Shown here in pieces: positions 1-10,725 of a DNA stretch of 64,000 nt. The stretch's first letter is position 1, and each line of letters begins with the position of its first letter. The stretch lies in the NCBI GenBank assembly GCA_025175895.1, contig CM045991.1:89887174-89951173 (forward strand). Direction: 5' to 3'. This DNA is from Wurfbainia villosa (lineage: Eukaryota; Streptophyta; Magnoliopsida; Zingiberales; Zingiberaceae). A program made the translations under genes and the position numbers. The notes beneath the pieces are model-generated. The model saw only the letters and a program-made list of their open reading frames with translations. It made no database searches and was not told the DNA's origin.

Positions 1-27
1 TGATTGGTTCTAGGGCTTTAACTAACA

Positions 28-42
28 ATCTCCCACTAGCAC
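28..42 (-). other. Polypurine tract of copia-1
   Basis: The minus strand reads AGTGCTAGTGGGAGAT directly before the 3' LTR start TGTTAG. Purine-rich GTGGGAGAT is the expected plus-strand priming site and marks the 3' end of the internal region. Confidence 0.8.
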
Positions 43-227
43 TAGTACCAATCACTATGATATCTAATACCTAGTGACCTAGTGTGACCATCATGCTTCC
101 TGTGCAAAGCCTTGGTCGATGGATCTGCGATGTTAGCTTACATCGGTACTCTGCATATCCTCACATCTCCTCTATCGATGATCTCTCGAATGAGATGGAA
201 GCCGCATGATATGTGTTTGGTCGATGT

Positions 228-980
228 GATCGAGGTTCCTTAGCTGTGCAATAGCCCCATTGTTGTCACAATAGAGTCTATTGGATCTGTGATACTAGGA
301 ACTACCCCAAGTTCAGCGATGAACTTGCGGAGCCAAACGACCTCCTTTCTTTGCATCGGATCTTTGCAATATACTCGCCATTGTAGAATCGACAGCTGTG
401 TCTGCTTGAACTCTTCCTCACGGCTCCACCATTCGAGCAAAACCGTACCGATTGCGATCTATAGTCATCCTTATGCATTTGGAAGCTTGCATCAACGTAA
501 CCCTTCTGATTAGCTCCTCATTGCCTCGAATATCAGGAAATATTCTTTCGTTCTTCGTAAGTACTTAAGAATATTTTTGGCTATCCGATGACTTTCACTG
601 GATCATAGTATCTACTCGTCATGCTCAAAGCATACGAGGCGTCGGAGCAGTACAAAGCATGGCGTACATGATAGACCCTATAGGCGATGCATAAGGGATC
701 TTATCCATGCGATCTCTCTCCTCCTTAGAAGAGGACATTGAGTCTTGAAAGACTCACACCATGTGATAAAGCGAAACCCTTTCTTAGAATTTTGCATAGC
801 AAAAGCGATCTAGCACTTTATCAATGTATGTACTCGACTTAGGCAAGTAATCTTCTAGATCTATCTCTATAGATCTTGATGCCTAGAATATAAGCGACTT
901 CACCTAAGTCTTTCATCGAGAAACAATTCCCTAACCACATCTTCACGAGGAGTGAGGGAATATCATTTCCGATGAAGTAT
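228..980 (-). pseudogene. copia-1 RT C-terminus and RNase H
   Basis: Minus-strand pieces at 600-780 correspond to the ASAIGSIMYAM and DVSYALS-type blocks, and at 240-400 to VVWLRKFIAELGVVPS followed by a DNN-like segment (TMGLLHS in the broken frame). These are the end of the Copia RNase H domain. The reading frame is interrupted repeatedly. Confidence 0.82.
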
Positions 981-985
981 GTCAT

Positions 986-1731
986 CTACATACAAGACAA
1001 GAAATACAACTGTGCTCCCACTATTTCTCTTGTAGACACAAGGCTCATCTTCATTCTTGATGAAACCAAACTCTTTGATTGCATCATCGAATCGAAGATT
1101 CCCGGCGAGAGGCTTGCTTTAGTCCATAAATGGACCTTTGCGGTTGCATACCTTTCGGGATGCTTTGGATCTTCAAAACCCTCGGGTTGTGTCATGTACA
1201 CATCCTCGGTAGCTTTCCATTGAGCGGTTTTGACATCCATCTGCCGGATCTCATAATCATGGTAGGCTCATGATAGCAAGTATGATCGAATGGATTTAAG
1301 CATACTGGTGAAAAGGTTTCTTCATAGTCAATACCATGAATTTGTTTGAATCCTTTAGCCACCAATCTACCTTTATAGGTATGCTTATTACCATCCATGT
1401 CAGTCTTTACTTTAAAGACCCACTTACACCCAATGGGTTTTACCCCTTGGTGGATCAACCAAAGTCCATACTTGGTTAGTGTACATGGATTCCATTTGGA
1501 TCTCATGGCCTCTAGCCATTTCTCGGAATCTGGGCTCATCATAGCTTCTTGATAGGATGTAGGCTCGTCGAGATCGACAAGCAATACTTCACCGTTGTCG
1601 GATCGAGAAAGAATATCTCTCGGGTTGGCAGCGGATCCTATTAGATCTGAAGAGGTTGGTCTACTTGAGCAGTGTTTGCTCCACAACTCTTTGGGCAACA
1701 ATTTCCTCATCCACAACACTTTGTGGTGCAC
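986..1731 (-). pseudogene. copia-1 reverse transcriptase
   Basis: The frame from 1731 carries LVDLDEPTSYQEAMMSPDSEKW, GVKPIGCKWVFKVKTDMDG and GRLVAKGFKQIHGIDYEETF, the well-known N-terminal blocks of Copia RVT_2. The catalytic YVDD is encoded on the minus strand at 981-992, in a different frame from the block at 1192-1731, so the enzyme is broken by at least two frameshifts. Confidence 0.92.
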
Positions 1732-1739
1732 TGTTCATT

Positions 1740-2836
1740 TTCCATGAAGCCTTAGTGTTATCATCATCTTGAACTTCTTCAAGATGAATTTTACTCCCAC
1801 TAGTATTTCTAGAAATAAATTCTCTTTCTAGAAAGAGCATTCTGCAACAAACACCTTGCCAAGTGTGGGATTGTAAAAATATCCCTTAGTTTCCTTGGGA
1901 TATCCTACAAAATAACACTTATCGATTTGGGTCCTAGTTTATACGAGACTTGGCGTCTACATAAGCTTCACAACCCCAAATCTTTATAAAAGACATTTTG
2001 GGACTCTTCGGTCCATATCGTATATGGTGTCTTTTCTACGGCTTTTGATGGACGATTAAGTGTGAAGCGGTGTCTCTAGAGCTAAACCCCAAAGGAAGTA
2101 GGTAGATCGATCTGGCTCATCATTGATCGTACCATATCTAATAAGTCACGATTTCTCTCTCGGATACACCATTCCATTGTGGTGTTCGGTGGAGTGAGTT
2201 GGGATATTATCCACACTCGGCCGGTGATCACGAAACTCTTGACTAAGGTATTCACCACCTCGATCGATCGAAGTAGCTTAATCAGCTTACCAAGTTGGTT
2301 TTGTACTTCATTCTTGAATTCTTTGAACTTTTCAAAGGATTAGACTTATGTCTCATCAAATATAAGTAGCGAATCTACTACATATCATCGGTGAAAGTAA
2401 TAAAGTACTTATAGCCTCCTCGCCCGACATTGAAAGGGCCACATATATCGGTATGTATGAGTCCTAACAAATCCGTCGCTCTCTCGCCATGTCCACTAAA
2501 TGGAGTTTTAGTCATCTTTCCTAAAGACAAGACTCGCGTACCTCATATGATTCAAAATCAAATGAGTCCAATAATCCATCTTTATGGAGTTGGGATATGC
2601 GTTTTCATTTATGTGACCTAAGCGATAATGCGAAGATATGTCTAGTTCAAATCATTCGATTTGAACCGTTTTATTTACGTTATAAATTGGGTTATCTAAA
2701 TCTAGAACATAGAGACCATTCATAAGTGGTGCATTACAATAGAACATTTCATTTAAATAAATGGAACAACATTTGTCCTTTATTATAAAAGAAAAGTTTT
2801 TCTTGTCTAAACAAGATACAGAAATTATGTTCTTTG
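1740..2836 (-). pseudogene. copia-1 integrase region (no open frame)
   Basis: By position this stretch between protease and reverse transcriptase is integrase. Short minus-strand pieces support it: near 1850-1960 words of the type KCYFVGYPKETKGY and FYNPTLGKVFV, and near 1960-2040 KSFIKIWGCEA-like and TIYDM-like words, all from the integrase C-terminal part of Copia polyproteins. Stops and frameshifts break every frame, and the catalytic D,D,E residues cannot be followed in one frame. Confidence 0.75.
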
Positions 2837-3328
2837 TTAATGCGGTACATGTAAGCACTCCTCTAGTTCTAAGATAAGCCCAGTAAGCAAAGACAAAGAA
2901 TATGTTCCTACTACAAAGAAGAACTTTTTGCCATTGCCTACTCGTAGGTCCACTTCACCCTTTGCCATTATTCTACTATTTCTCAGTCCCTGCACATTAG
3001 TACAAATGTGAGATGCACATCCGGTATCTAATACCCATGTAGAAGAAATAGATAGATTAACTTCTATAACGTGTATACCTGAGGCAGAAGTCCCACTTCT
3101 CTTGTTCTTTACTTCCTCAAGGTAGACTTTGCGATTCGCTTCCGATGTCGATCTCACCGCAATGGCGATCCCTTCCTTAGGTACTTTACCTTTACCCTTT
3201 GAAGTGGATGAATTGGCCTTGCCTTTGGCTTGGGTCTTACCCTTGCCTTTGCGCTTACCTTTGTCCTTCTTGACCATTAGTACATTACTAACTTTCTTCT
3301 TGAGATTTGGTTCGTAGCTTCTCAACAT
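2837..3328 (-). pseudogene. copia-1 Gag C-terminus and aspartic protease
   Basis: A lysine-rich segment (residues about 10-55) is followed by WVLDTGCASHICTN. DTG is the aspartic protease active-site triad of Copia polyproteins, and the downstream VDLRVGNGKK resembles the strand after it. The segment ends near LHVPH, which normally leads into the GAG-pre-integrase domain. Frame differs from the upstream gag, so at least one frameshift separates them. The active-site residues themselves are intact. Confidence 0.88.
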
Positions 3329-3369
3329 GCTTTGAGAATCTCAGCAAAGGTTTATCAATTTCATTCATG

Positions 3370-3903
3370 TTATAATTCATGGCGAATTGATTGTATGCTT
3401 CCTAAACGATTGCGGGATAACATCGTTGCCAATTCTTGGCTCAGTGGAAAACCTAGTCTTTCAAGGTTCTCAACGTACCCAATCATTTTGAGTACGTGAG
3501 TTCCTACAGGTGTTCCTTCTTGCATCTTGCATGCAAAAAGAGCCTTAGACACTTCAAAACGCTCGTGCATAGCTTGTCCTTGATATAGTTGTTTCAAATG
3601 CTCAACCATATCATAGGCATCCATGTTCTCATGTTGCTTCTGAAGCTCAGAGTTCATGGTGGCAAGCATAAGGCATGACACATCTAATGCGTCATCTTGA
3701 TGCTTCTTATAAGCATCCTTTTCAGCACGAGTGGCCGTAGGGGCGGGTATTTCAGGGGTAGCCTGCTCTAGGACATATAGTTTGCGTTCTTGCTTGAGGA
3801 TAATCCTCAAGTTCCTATACCAGTCAAGAAAGTTTGCTCCATTGAGCTTGTCCTTCTCAAGGACAGATCGCAAGTTGAGGGGGTGTGTCGTGTTAGATGA
3901 CAT
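3370..3903 (-). pseudogene. copia-1 gag (UBN2-type capsid region)
   Basis: Translates to a Copia Gag N-terminus: start MSSNTTHPLNLRSVLEKDKL, then the conserved FLDWYRNLRIIL stretch, the CLMLATM and ELQKQHE blocks and the ERFEVSKALF block near residues 120-130. These are hallmarks of the plant Copia Gag (UBN2/Retrotran_gag) that forms virus-like particles. The frame opens at a plausible ATG about 1.2 kb downstream of the primer site and ends around residue 165 where homology continues out of frame, so this is a broken Gag. A zinc knuckle should follow and is not intact. Confidence 0.9.
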
Positions 3904-5068
3904 GGTGATCTACAACATTAAAATGCAAAGTTAAGTATCATACCTAAATCATTTAATTAGGCCTTTAATTAAATGAGGCTCCCACTAAATTCTCATAGCT
4001 ACTATTTAGCTATAAATTTATATGGGATAAAGATCCACATCATAATTCGTCTTGAGTTAGCTTTGGCTAATCGCCCAAGACGTAGTATAATTAGGTAGGC
4101 AATCTTTTGCCAATTACATCTGATGTAACTCTTTAATAGCTTTGGTTAAGTTTTAGATTAGTTTAGTGTTTATTCCTAAACCAACTTCAGTAGTGGCGAG
4201 GCACAGGCCTTCTTGGATATCGAGCAACGACCACTTCTAAGACAAAGTCGATGTTGAAATCACACAAAACTAATGTTAACACTTATGTTCAAAGCTAATA
4301 TATGCCTCTACTTTCTTAACCAATTAAGAAAACACTTAATTAAGTCTTAACCAAGATCGATAGTGGGACATCACGATTGTCCACTCGCACCCCTCCAAGA
4401 TAAAATGCATTGCTTTGCTTTGGCAAACCCAATAACAAATGATCGAGGAAGTAGTGAGTACCAACTTTGGTAGGCATATAGTTTAGACTTATTAAGAAAT
4501 AAACATGTATCATATACATATTAGCATACATCACATATAAGCTAAACTAATCATGCATCACATACAAGCTAAACTAACATGCATCACATACATATTAAAC
4601 TAACGTGTCATGGTTATGGCCCTTATTCTACAATCTTCTCAAGCCAATGAAAAGATTGATTGGTCAACCTAGGGATAGCATCTTCTCCTAAGTGCTTCCT
4701 TTTGGTTGTCTTGTGTGTTGACTTCCTCCTTGTAACCTCATCTTCCAATGGACCCTCCATCCTTGTTTTGTACATTACAAAAGGAGAAATACTCGAGTTA
4801 CATTCGAGTCTAAAACTAATTTTACAACAAGAATATTAGGAGAAAGGCACGACATGCAGGCTGTATTAAGAATTACAACACACAATCACAAACTTTTGGG
4901 ACTAGGCCATAACCATGCACCATGTCATTTTAACTTTTAAAAGACATTGGATATTTTATTATGTTTGAAAATTTGCTAATGCAATTATCAACTCATAATA
5001 AAATTTATCCTACTTCTATATCACATATAAAATAGAGAAAACCTATTTTTATACGATCTTTCGCAAGT

Positions 5069-5081
5069 GGCTCTGATACCA
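5069..5081 (-). other. Primer binding site of copia-1 (initiator tRNA-Met)
   Basis: The minus strand reads TGGTATCAGAGCC, the standard plant LTR-retrotransposon primer site complementary to the 3' end of initiator tRNA-Met. One base separates it from the LTR end. Confidence 0.9.
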
Positions 5082-5082
5082 C

Positions 5083-6941
5083 TGTAGGGAATTCTCGTAT
5101 GCCAAATGACATATGCGCAACGGAAAAATTAGGATCCCTTCCAAGTGATCCATGCGAAAGCAAACTCGTATAAAATAAATTTCTCTAAACCAAGCCTATC
5201 TTATAGGAGAGGATTACCTTTGTTGCGTGCCCTTGCTAATCCCGCTTTTCCTTTCGGTTTGTTGGATCTTTAGCACGTTCAAGTGTCCGTGCCTCTATAC
5301 GTATCCACACGAGCACGCTCTTGTCTCACAAAAGGAAAACTAGAAGAGCTCTCCTTTACTTCTTGCTAGAGAAGTCCCTAAAGGAGAGGAAGAGAGGGAA
5401 AAGGAGAAAGGAAGAAGAAGACTCCTCTTCTTGCTAGCCTACACTCACAAACCCACACAACTAAAGCTTCCACCAAGCTCTCTCACAACCACAACACCAA
5501 AAACTCACTATGGTCGCCACTCCACGGAGCCTTTTATAGGGTTGGAAAACCCTTCCACCTCCTTCACATTCAATGCAATCCATTGCATTGAGACACACTC
5601 AAAAGGATTTGGCTTCCTTGTTTGGCCACTTAAGGAGACAAAACCATTTTGTTTCCTTCCACCTTAACTAGCTTAGGTGGATGCTTAGGTGGCATGCTTA
5701 TGTGGCATTCTTATGTGGCATTCATGCATGTTGAATTAATCTTATTAATTCAATTAAGCTTATGTTATCATATTGAATTAATCTTATTAATTCAATTAAG
5801 CTTATGTTATCATATTGAATTAATCTTATTAAATCAATAAGGTAACATATTGAATTAATCTCATTAAATCAATTAGCTAAAATTCTCATTAAGCTTAAAG
5901 TCCAAAAACCATTTTGTACTTAAGCTTATTCCCATATTATTCTAGTCAAACTAGAATACTCTAATTCCTCTAATTATCATGCTCTTTGTGTGTGACCCTA
6001 TAGGCTCTCATAACGTTGGCAGTGGATCTAAACTCTTTTAGATACACAAGCAATGAGCGGCATCTAGCAATACATCATTGCTACCCAAGTTACGAGATAA
6101 GTCAAGATCCGACTAACCTTTCCGTGACTACTATAATATATGATCGTGTCCTTCTATCCTTGATATCAGATTGATCAATGAGGCATAGACCGTGTCATTC
6201 TCGATCAATCTATGTGTTTCTTGATCCCTGAGTAAACTAACTCAAACAAATGAGCTCAATATCTCATATTGACTCATTCGAGCATGGCCATGCGTTTTAG
6301 TAGTTCTACTCAATCAAGGGGCCCACCGATATCACTCCCGTCATATGGAAGGGATAGATCCCATCTACATCACTCACATCCCTCCGTATAATTTGTTACA
6401 TACCCAGTAATCGCCTTTATGGTCCACCCTGTTACGGGTGACGTTTGACGATACCAAAGTACATAACTCCTTATGTAGGGAACCGTAGTGACTTCAGGTC
6501 TGAGGACTATTCATACCAATAGTCACATGAGAAAGTTTATGACACTCATATAACGATCCATGAAACTTTCTCATGGCGGGTCAGTTCAGTATATATTCTC
6601 CAATATATACCCATGTGTCAACTTGATATCATATATCCATGACTTGTGAGATCAAGTCATCAATTGACCTACATGCTAGTCTTTATGTATTAATATTGCC
6701 CTTGCATATTAATACTCGACTAGGAATATTTAGGAAAGTGTTCTCTACAGCCTCTCATAATCAATTCTGCCAATTGATGTGCTGTAGATAAGAACCTACT
6801 TTTCTAGGGCATTATTATATTTAAATTAGCTGGCACAAGCAAGATGTAAATATAATAACCAATCCTTTGCCTTTATAGAATATGATACAAAATGTTCCCT
6901 ATTCAACCATCACATGATTGGTTCTAGGGCTTTAACTAACA
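5083..6941 (-). repeat. 5' LTR of copia-1, 1859 bp
   Basis: On the plus strand it starts TGTAGGG just after the primer site and ends ACTAACA; the terminal TG...CA and the match of its end to bases 1-27 define it. It ends next to the 3' side of the 14-3-3-like gene, about 100 bp from that stop codon. It contains a short tandem repeat at 5729-5870. Confidence 0.9.
5729..5870. repeat. 42-bp tandem repeat inside the copia-1 LTR
   Basis: About three and a half AT-rich copies of a 42-base unit starting TTGAATTAATCTTATTAA. The first two copies are practically identical, the last ones diverge. It lies in the LTR, in or near its transcriptional control part. Confidence 0.85.
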
Positions 6942-7047
6942 AGTAAGATAGCCGAGATGAAAGCCCTGGATCTGACATATGGCAGCGATTCATGTGATTT
7001 AGCTGTACAAATCAGATGCTCAAAGGTGCCGGCGTGATCTTAGCTCG

Positions 7048-8850
7048 TCATAATGCCTGGATGTCTGAAGTCCACAAGGTTGGGTTGTCATGCAGAAGCT
7101 GCATAATTAGTGTGCTAGCATGAGAAGACAATAAAAATCATTGTCCGGGAGAACTGCAAAAGAGATTAAGCAAACAAAGATCAGATATGACTAATCAAAC
7201 CAACACCAATTAAAATGGTTTGTAGTACACTAGAAAAAAACACAAACACAGAGAATTCAATTAGGAGGAAATCAACAACCTGATAATTCCAAGAACTATA
7301 GTACTATCAAAGTCTACAACAAAGAAAAGCATTGTCAACATTGCATAAAACATCAATTTAGATCAATCTCGGTTTCTATGTGCAGCCGAATTGCTTTTGA
7401 TCATGAAGCAAAGAGTGAAAAACAGTTCGAAGTAAATATGTGTATTCCCAACAAAATAGAAATTTGAATAACAGTTCCTTCTAGTTACCATGGAAAATAG
7501 ACATAGTAGATTCTCATTGCATATGCCATATGGATCAATCAAACAAGGGGCAAAGGGATGAAGAAACACATAATCATGAGGGAATTACAATATCAATTCA
7601 CGAATAATGATATGCAACAAGTAGTCTTTTTTGCTGAATTAGAAGTAGCCAGTAAATAAAAGTGAGGTAAAGAAATGTATAGTTTCCATGTCTCGATGGA
7701 CAAACCATCAAATAAACCAGAGCCAAAACATGTCTAGAAGCAGAAAAACCTCAAACGCAGAGTTTCCAGAGGCATACTAATTTAATGCCAACTCAAAAAG
7801 AAATGAAATTCCTAAGATGGCTTGGAAAGATTAAATACTTATCTGAAGTAAATATTCACCAGGTTTCCAAATTCATTATGCAATCACACACACACACACA
7901 GAGAACTAAAAGGATAACAGTCGCGAGAAGAAACATGGTTTCAGACCACAGATGGAATTCATTGCTTACCTGCTCCACAAGACTGCAGGCCCTGCCTGGT
8001 GAGTTCAAGATCTCGTAGAAGAACACCGAGAAGTTGAGAGCCAGTCCCAACCGTATGGAATGCGTCGGCGGCAGCTCAGACAAAGCAATATTCTGTTTGT
8101 CCAAATAAAGAAAACCAAATTAACGTCTAAGTTTGCATAAATCCGAAGCCCAACCTTAGCTATTTTCTTATTATATACCCTATCTTAGATTTGCCATCAA
8201 TTGAAAACAAAACAGATTTTGGATGTGTAGTTGTATGTACCGAATCTATAAGATCAATCGAGTTGATTTTGTCCGTGTGCAAAGTCTGAATTAACGATGA
8301 AATAAAGACACTAGTGTCTCGCGTTGAACCAGAAGGGAGCTAAAACAATTAAATACCTGGGCTAACTTGTAGGCGGTGAGGATGAACTCGGAGGCGTCCT
8401 TCCGGTCGCCGCCAGTCTTGAACTCCGCAAGGTAGCGGTGATAGTCGCCCTTCATCTTGAGGTAGAACACCTCAGAGTCAGCGGAGGATACGGAGGCGAA
8501 GAGACGCTCTTCGAGAAGGCGTATGATTCCTCCGCAAATGGAGTCGACTTCGGCCTCTATCTTAGCCCTGTAATCACGAATAGTGGAGACGCGGGTCTCG
8601 TTTTCACGGCTCTCCTCCGCCACGAGGCACGTCGGGCGCCGACGACGTTCTTGTATCCCACAGATAGGAGGTTGCACTCCTCCCCCTCCGCTGCCGCCAC
8701 CCCAGTGACCTTCTCCATGAACTCATTCTCCTCCCTCGTCCCCACCATCTCCGCCGCCGCTTCCACCGCCCTATTTAACCAACGAGGTGGAGGAGAAGGA
8801 AGCGCGCAGAAAGGAGAACAAGTATCAGAAAGGAAGAAGGACGACGCCAT
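7048..8850 (-). pseudogene. 14-3-3-like gene, four exons, coding sequence disrupted
   Basis: 14-3-3 proteins are dimeric cytosolic adaptors that bind phosphoserine motifs. Exon 1 (8357-8850) encodes a start region, NLLSVGYKNVVGARRASW, then in another frame EESRENETRVSTIRDYRAKI and FYLKMKGDYHRYLAEFKTG, ending YKLAQ at a GT donor. Exon 2 (7970-8092) encodes IALSELPPTHSIRLGLALNF and FYEILNSPGRAC with good AG and GT borders. Exon 4 (7048-7114) encodes TLIMQLLHDNPTLWTSDIQA and a stop. Two defects are seen in exon 1: helix A (normally YLAKL...RYEEMV) is missing in frame between REEN and EFMEKV, and the stretch IISSIEQK after RRASW is lost with a change of frame. Exon 3 (normally AFDEAI..ELDTLGEES) is not recognisable; a 34-bp remnant at 7280-7313 with acceptor and donor is possible. 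Introns are kept, so this is a decayed duplicate, not a processed copy. A base-calling error cannot explain a deletion of over 20 bases. Confidence 0.85.
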
Positions 8851-8870
8851 TTCAAAGTGAGAAACAAGGG

Positions 8871-10655
8871 TAGTAGTATTTCAACTGTCATCTTGAAATG
8901 CCTTCTGCCATCCGACTGATTGATTATCAACTTAGAGACGGCGTGGTGGGCTAAGGTTAGAGAAAACCAAACGATCTACGGCGGCGGAGCTAGTCATACT
9001 AAATTTAATATTTAACGAGGAGAGATGGATGATTCATCGTCTAAGCGAATTGAAAAATCTTCAATCCAATTTAAAATGATTGCGGATTAAATGGATTAAT
9101 TCGTGAATCATAAAAATTAAAAAAATATATTTAAAATTACTAATCGATAAGACAGATATGATACCAGAATTAAAAATAAATAAATATTTGAATTAATTAA
9201 AAAGTTTATAATTGAGATTCAATTATCGAATTACAAAATTGAGTATCGATATTTTTTATTCTTTTAAAATTTCAAAAATATTTAAATCTTAATAATATGC
9301 AAATGTAAATTTTTGTTTATCCAAATAGAAATTTAATTGAGATTTTTTAACATTTGTAATTATTTAATTTTGATATATCATTATTTTTTATTTTGATTAG
9401 AATAATAATGATAAAATTAATATAAAATAATTAGAGTATATAAAAAAATAGAATACTTCATTAAATATTCTTTTGTTCTTTTCTTTTAATTTTTTTTATA
9501 CTTTGTTAAAGTGTATGTGTAATAGAAGAAGATTGTGATAATGAAAAAATTGTCTTATTAATATTAGAATATTGGTAAAAAATATATATACAATTTTATT
9601 TTCACATGTTCCATCTGTTGGCATTTCTTAACCTGTGGGTCAATCTGAGCGCATCGCAGGGCGACCCGTTTAGACTCGCAATCCGCACGGGTCGATCCGT
9701 TTAGACTCGTCAAAATGACGGATTGATAAAATTTCAATCTCATCCGCTTAAATTATTTGATGGGTCGAATCAATCCGACAAACCCAACCCAACTTGGCAA
9801 CTCTAACTAAGATACGATGGAGTTTACGAATAAGATAATGATCGATTCTAGAGAAGATTTAATTTTTTTTTTTAAATCAAATGACTTTTACGTGTCTTGA
9901 CTACTATATCAAAGTCTATAAAAATTTTTATAATTTATTTCTTTCATAATAATCGTAAAATAGATCAATAGAAACGATTAGATTGATAGATTTTAACGAG
10001 AATAATATTGGATTCGTGCGATCGTTGGCGTGCAATTGTTGGGTAAAGATCCCAAGACATTTCCAACGCGCGGTGGGAGTGAACGACTGCGTAATAGTCA
10101 CAGTAGTGAACAGATAAAAGGTCTGGGGCGGGTTGGGTTCTGCGGGCCAACGCATAGGGCATCGCATGCGATCAAATCGACCGCAGTAGTCGATGAGACG
10201 GATACCCAAAACGAATCGCGACTCGACAAGAGACAGCTGGGAGGAGTCAACCGTTGGGATTCGTGTCAAAACAAAGGCCGTTGAATGGCCAGGCGTCCTG
10301 ATGAAGATGGATGGTGGGGATGGCCGGAGCTTATCCTGTTTGTCGTTAATCCAGGCTTTTAAAGGAAAGTTAATATTTAAAATAAATAAATAATATATGA
10401 GAGAGGCTGGCAATAGCAAGGAATAATAAATGGTATTTTATTAAATTACTCGTTTCGTAAAATATTAAACTTTCGAATTTGTATTTTTATGAATTGAAAG
10501 AAAATTGAATAAAATTTCATATACGTTTTTGTAATATTAAAATTTAATTCTTTTAGAAAAAGTCTTAAATTGCGTATCTTTCCCGTATGGTACGTTATCG
10601 GACATTATGCAGATCGGGACGCATAGAAAATGTTTATGCGGACAGTAAGGCCTCC
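8871..10655. other. Intergenic region, AT-rich
   Basis: No gene recognised. 9000-9640 is very AT-rich; 9640-9800 contains a GC-richer patch in which a GACCCGTTTAGACTCG-like word is repeated (9665 and 9690). Short open frames at 9928-10419 show no family resemblance. The part before 10656 serves as the likely promoter region of the PABN gene; the 14-3-3-like gene runs the other way, so the two share this interval head to head. Confidence 0.6.
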
Positions 10656-10662
10656 TATAAAA
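10656..10662 (+). promoter_or_regulatory. TATA box of the PABN-type gene
   Basis: TATAAAA lies in CCTCCTATAAAAGG, 64 bases upstream of the ATG at 10726. With the usual spacing of about 30 bases, transcription would start near 10690 and leave a leader of about 35 bases. Position and core are good; start site not observed. Confidence 0.6.
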
Positions 10663-10725
10663 GGCTCTCCGACTGTTGGGGCAGTTCCAAAAGCCTAGGC
10701 TGCCTCTCAGGCTCGAGTGACGGCG

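Larger units (their letters stand above)
1..6941 (-). mobile_element. Ty1/Copia retrotransposon, copia-1 (degenerate, left LTR truncated by window)
   Basis: The element reads right to left: 5' LTR (5083-6941), primer site, gag, protease, integrase, reverse transcriptase, RNase H, polypurine tract, 3' LTR. Only the last 27 bases of the 3' LTR (1-27) are in the window; they match the end of the right LTR (6916-6941) base for base over the common stretch. The order PR-INT-RT-RH is diagnostic of Copia rather than Gypsy. Coding frames are broken many times, so the copy cannot be autonomous. The same LTR family recurs at 27523-29041 and 60711-62515. The target duplication cannot be checked because the left side lies outside the window. 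Lineage (Tork, Angela or TAR type) not assigned. Confidence 0.93.

Noticed and set aside
7886..7900. (CA)n microsatellite in the 14-3-3 intron
   Set aside because: Only about eight repeats, ordinary for an intron.
8438..8860. 140-residue plus-strand open frame opposite the 14-3-3 exon
   Set aside because: It is an antisense reading of the exon; 14-3-3 motifs lie on the minus strand.
9660..9740. Doubled GACCCGTTTAGACTCG-like word as a regulatory element
   Set aside because: Two short copies only, far from the TATA box and with no known motif match.
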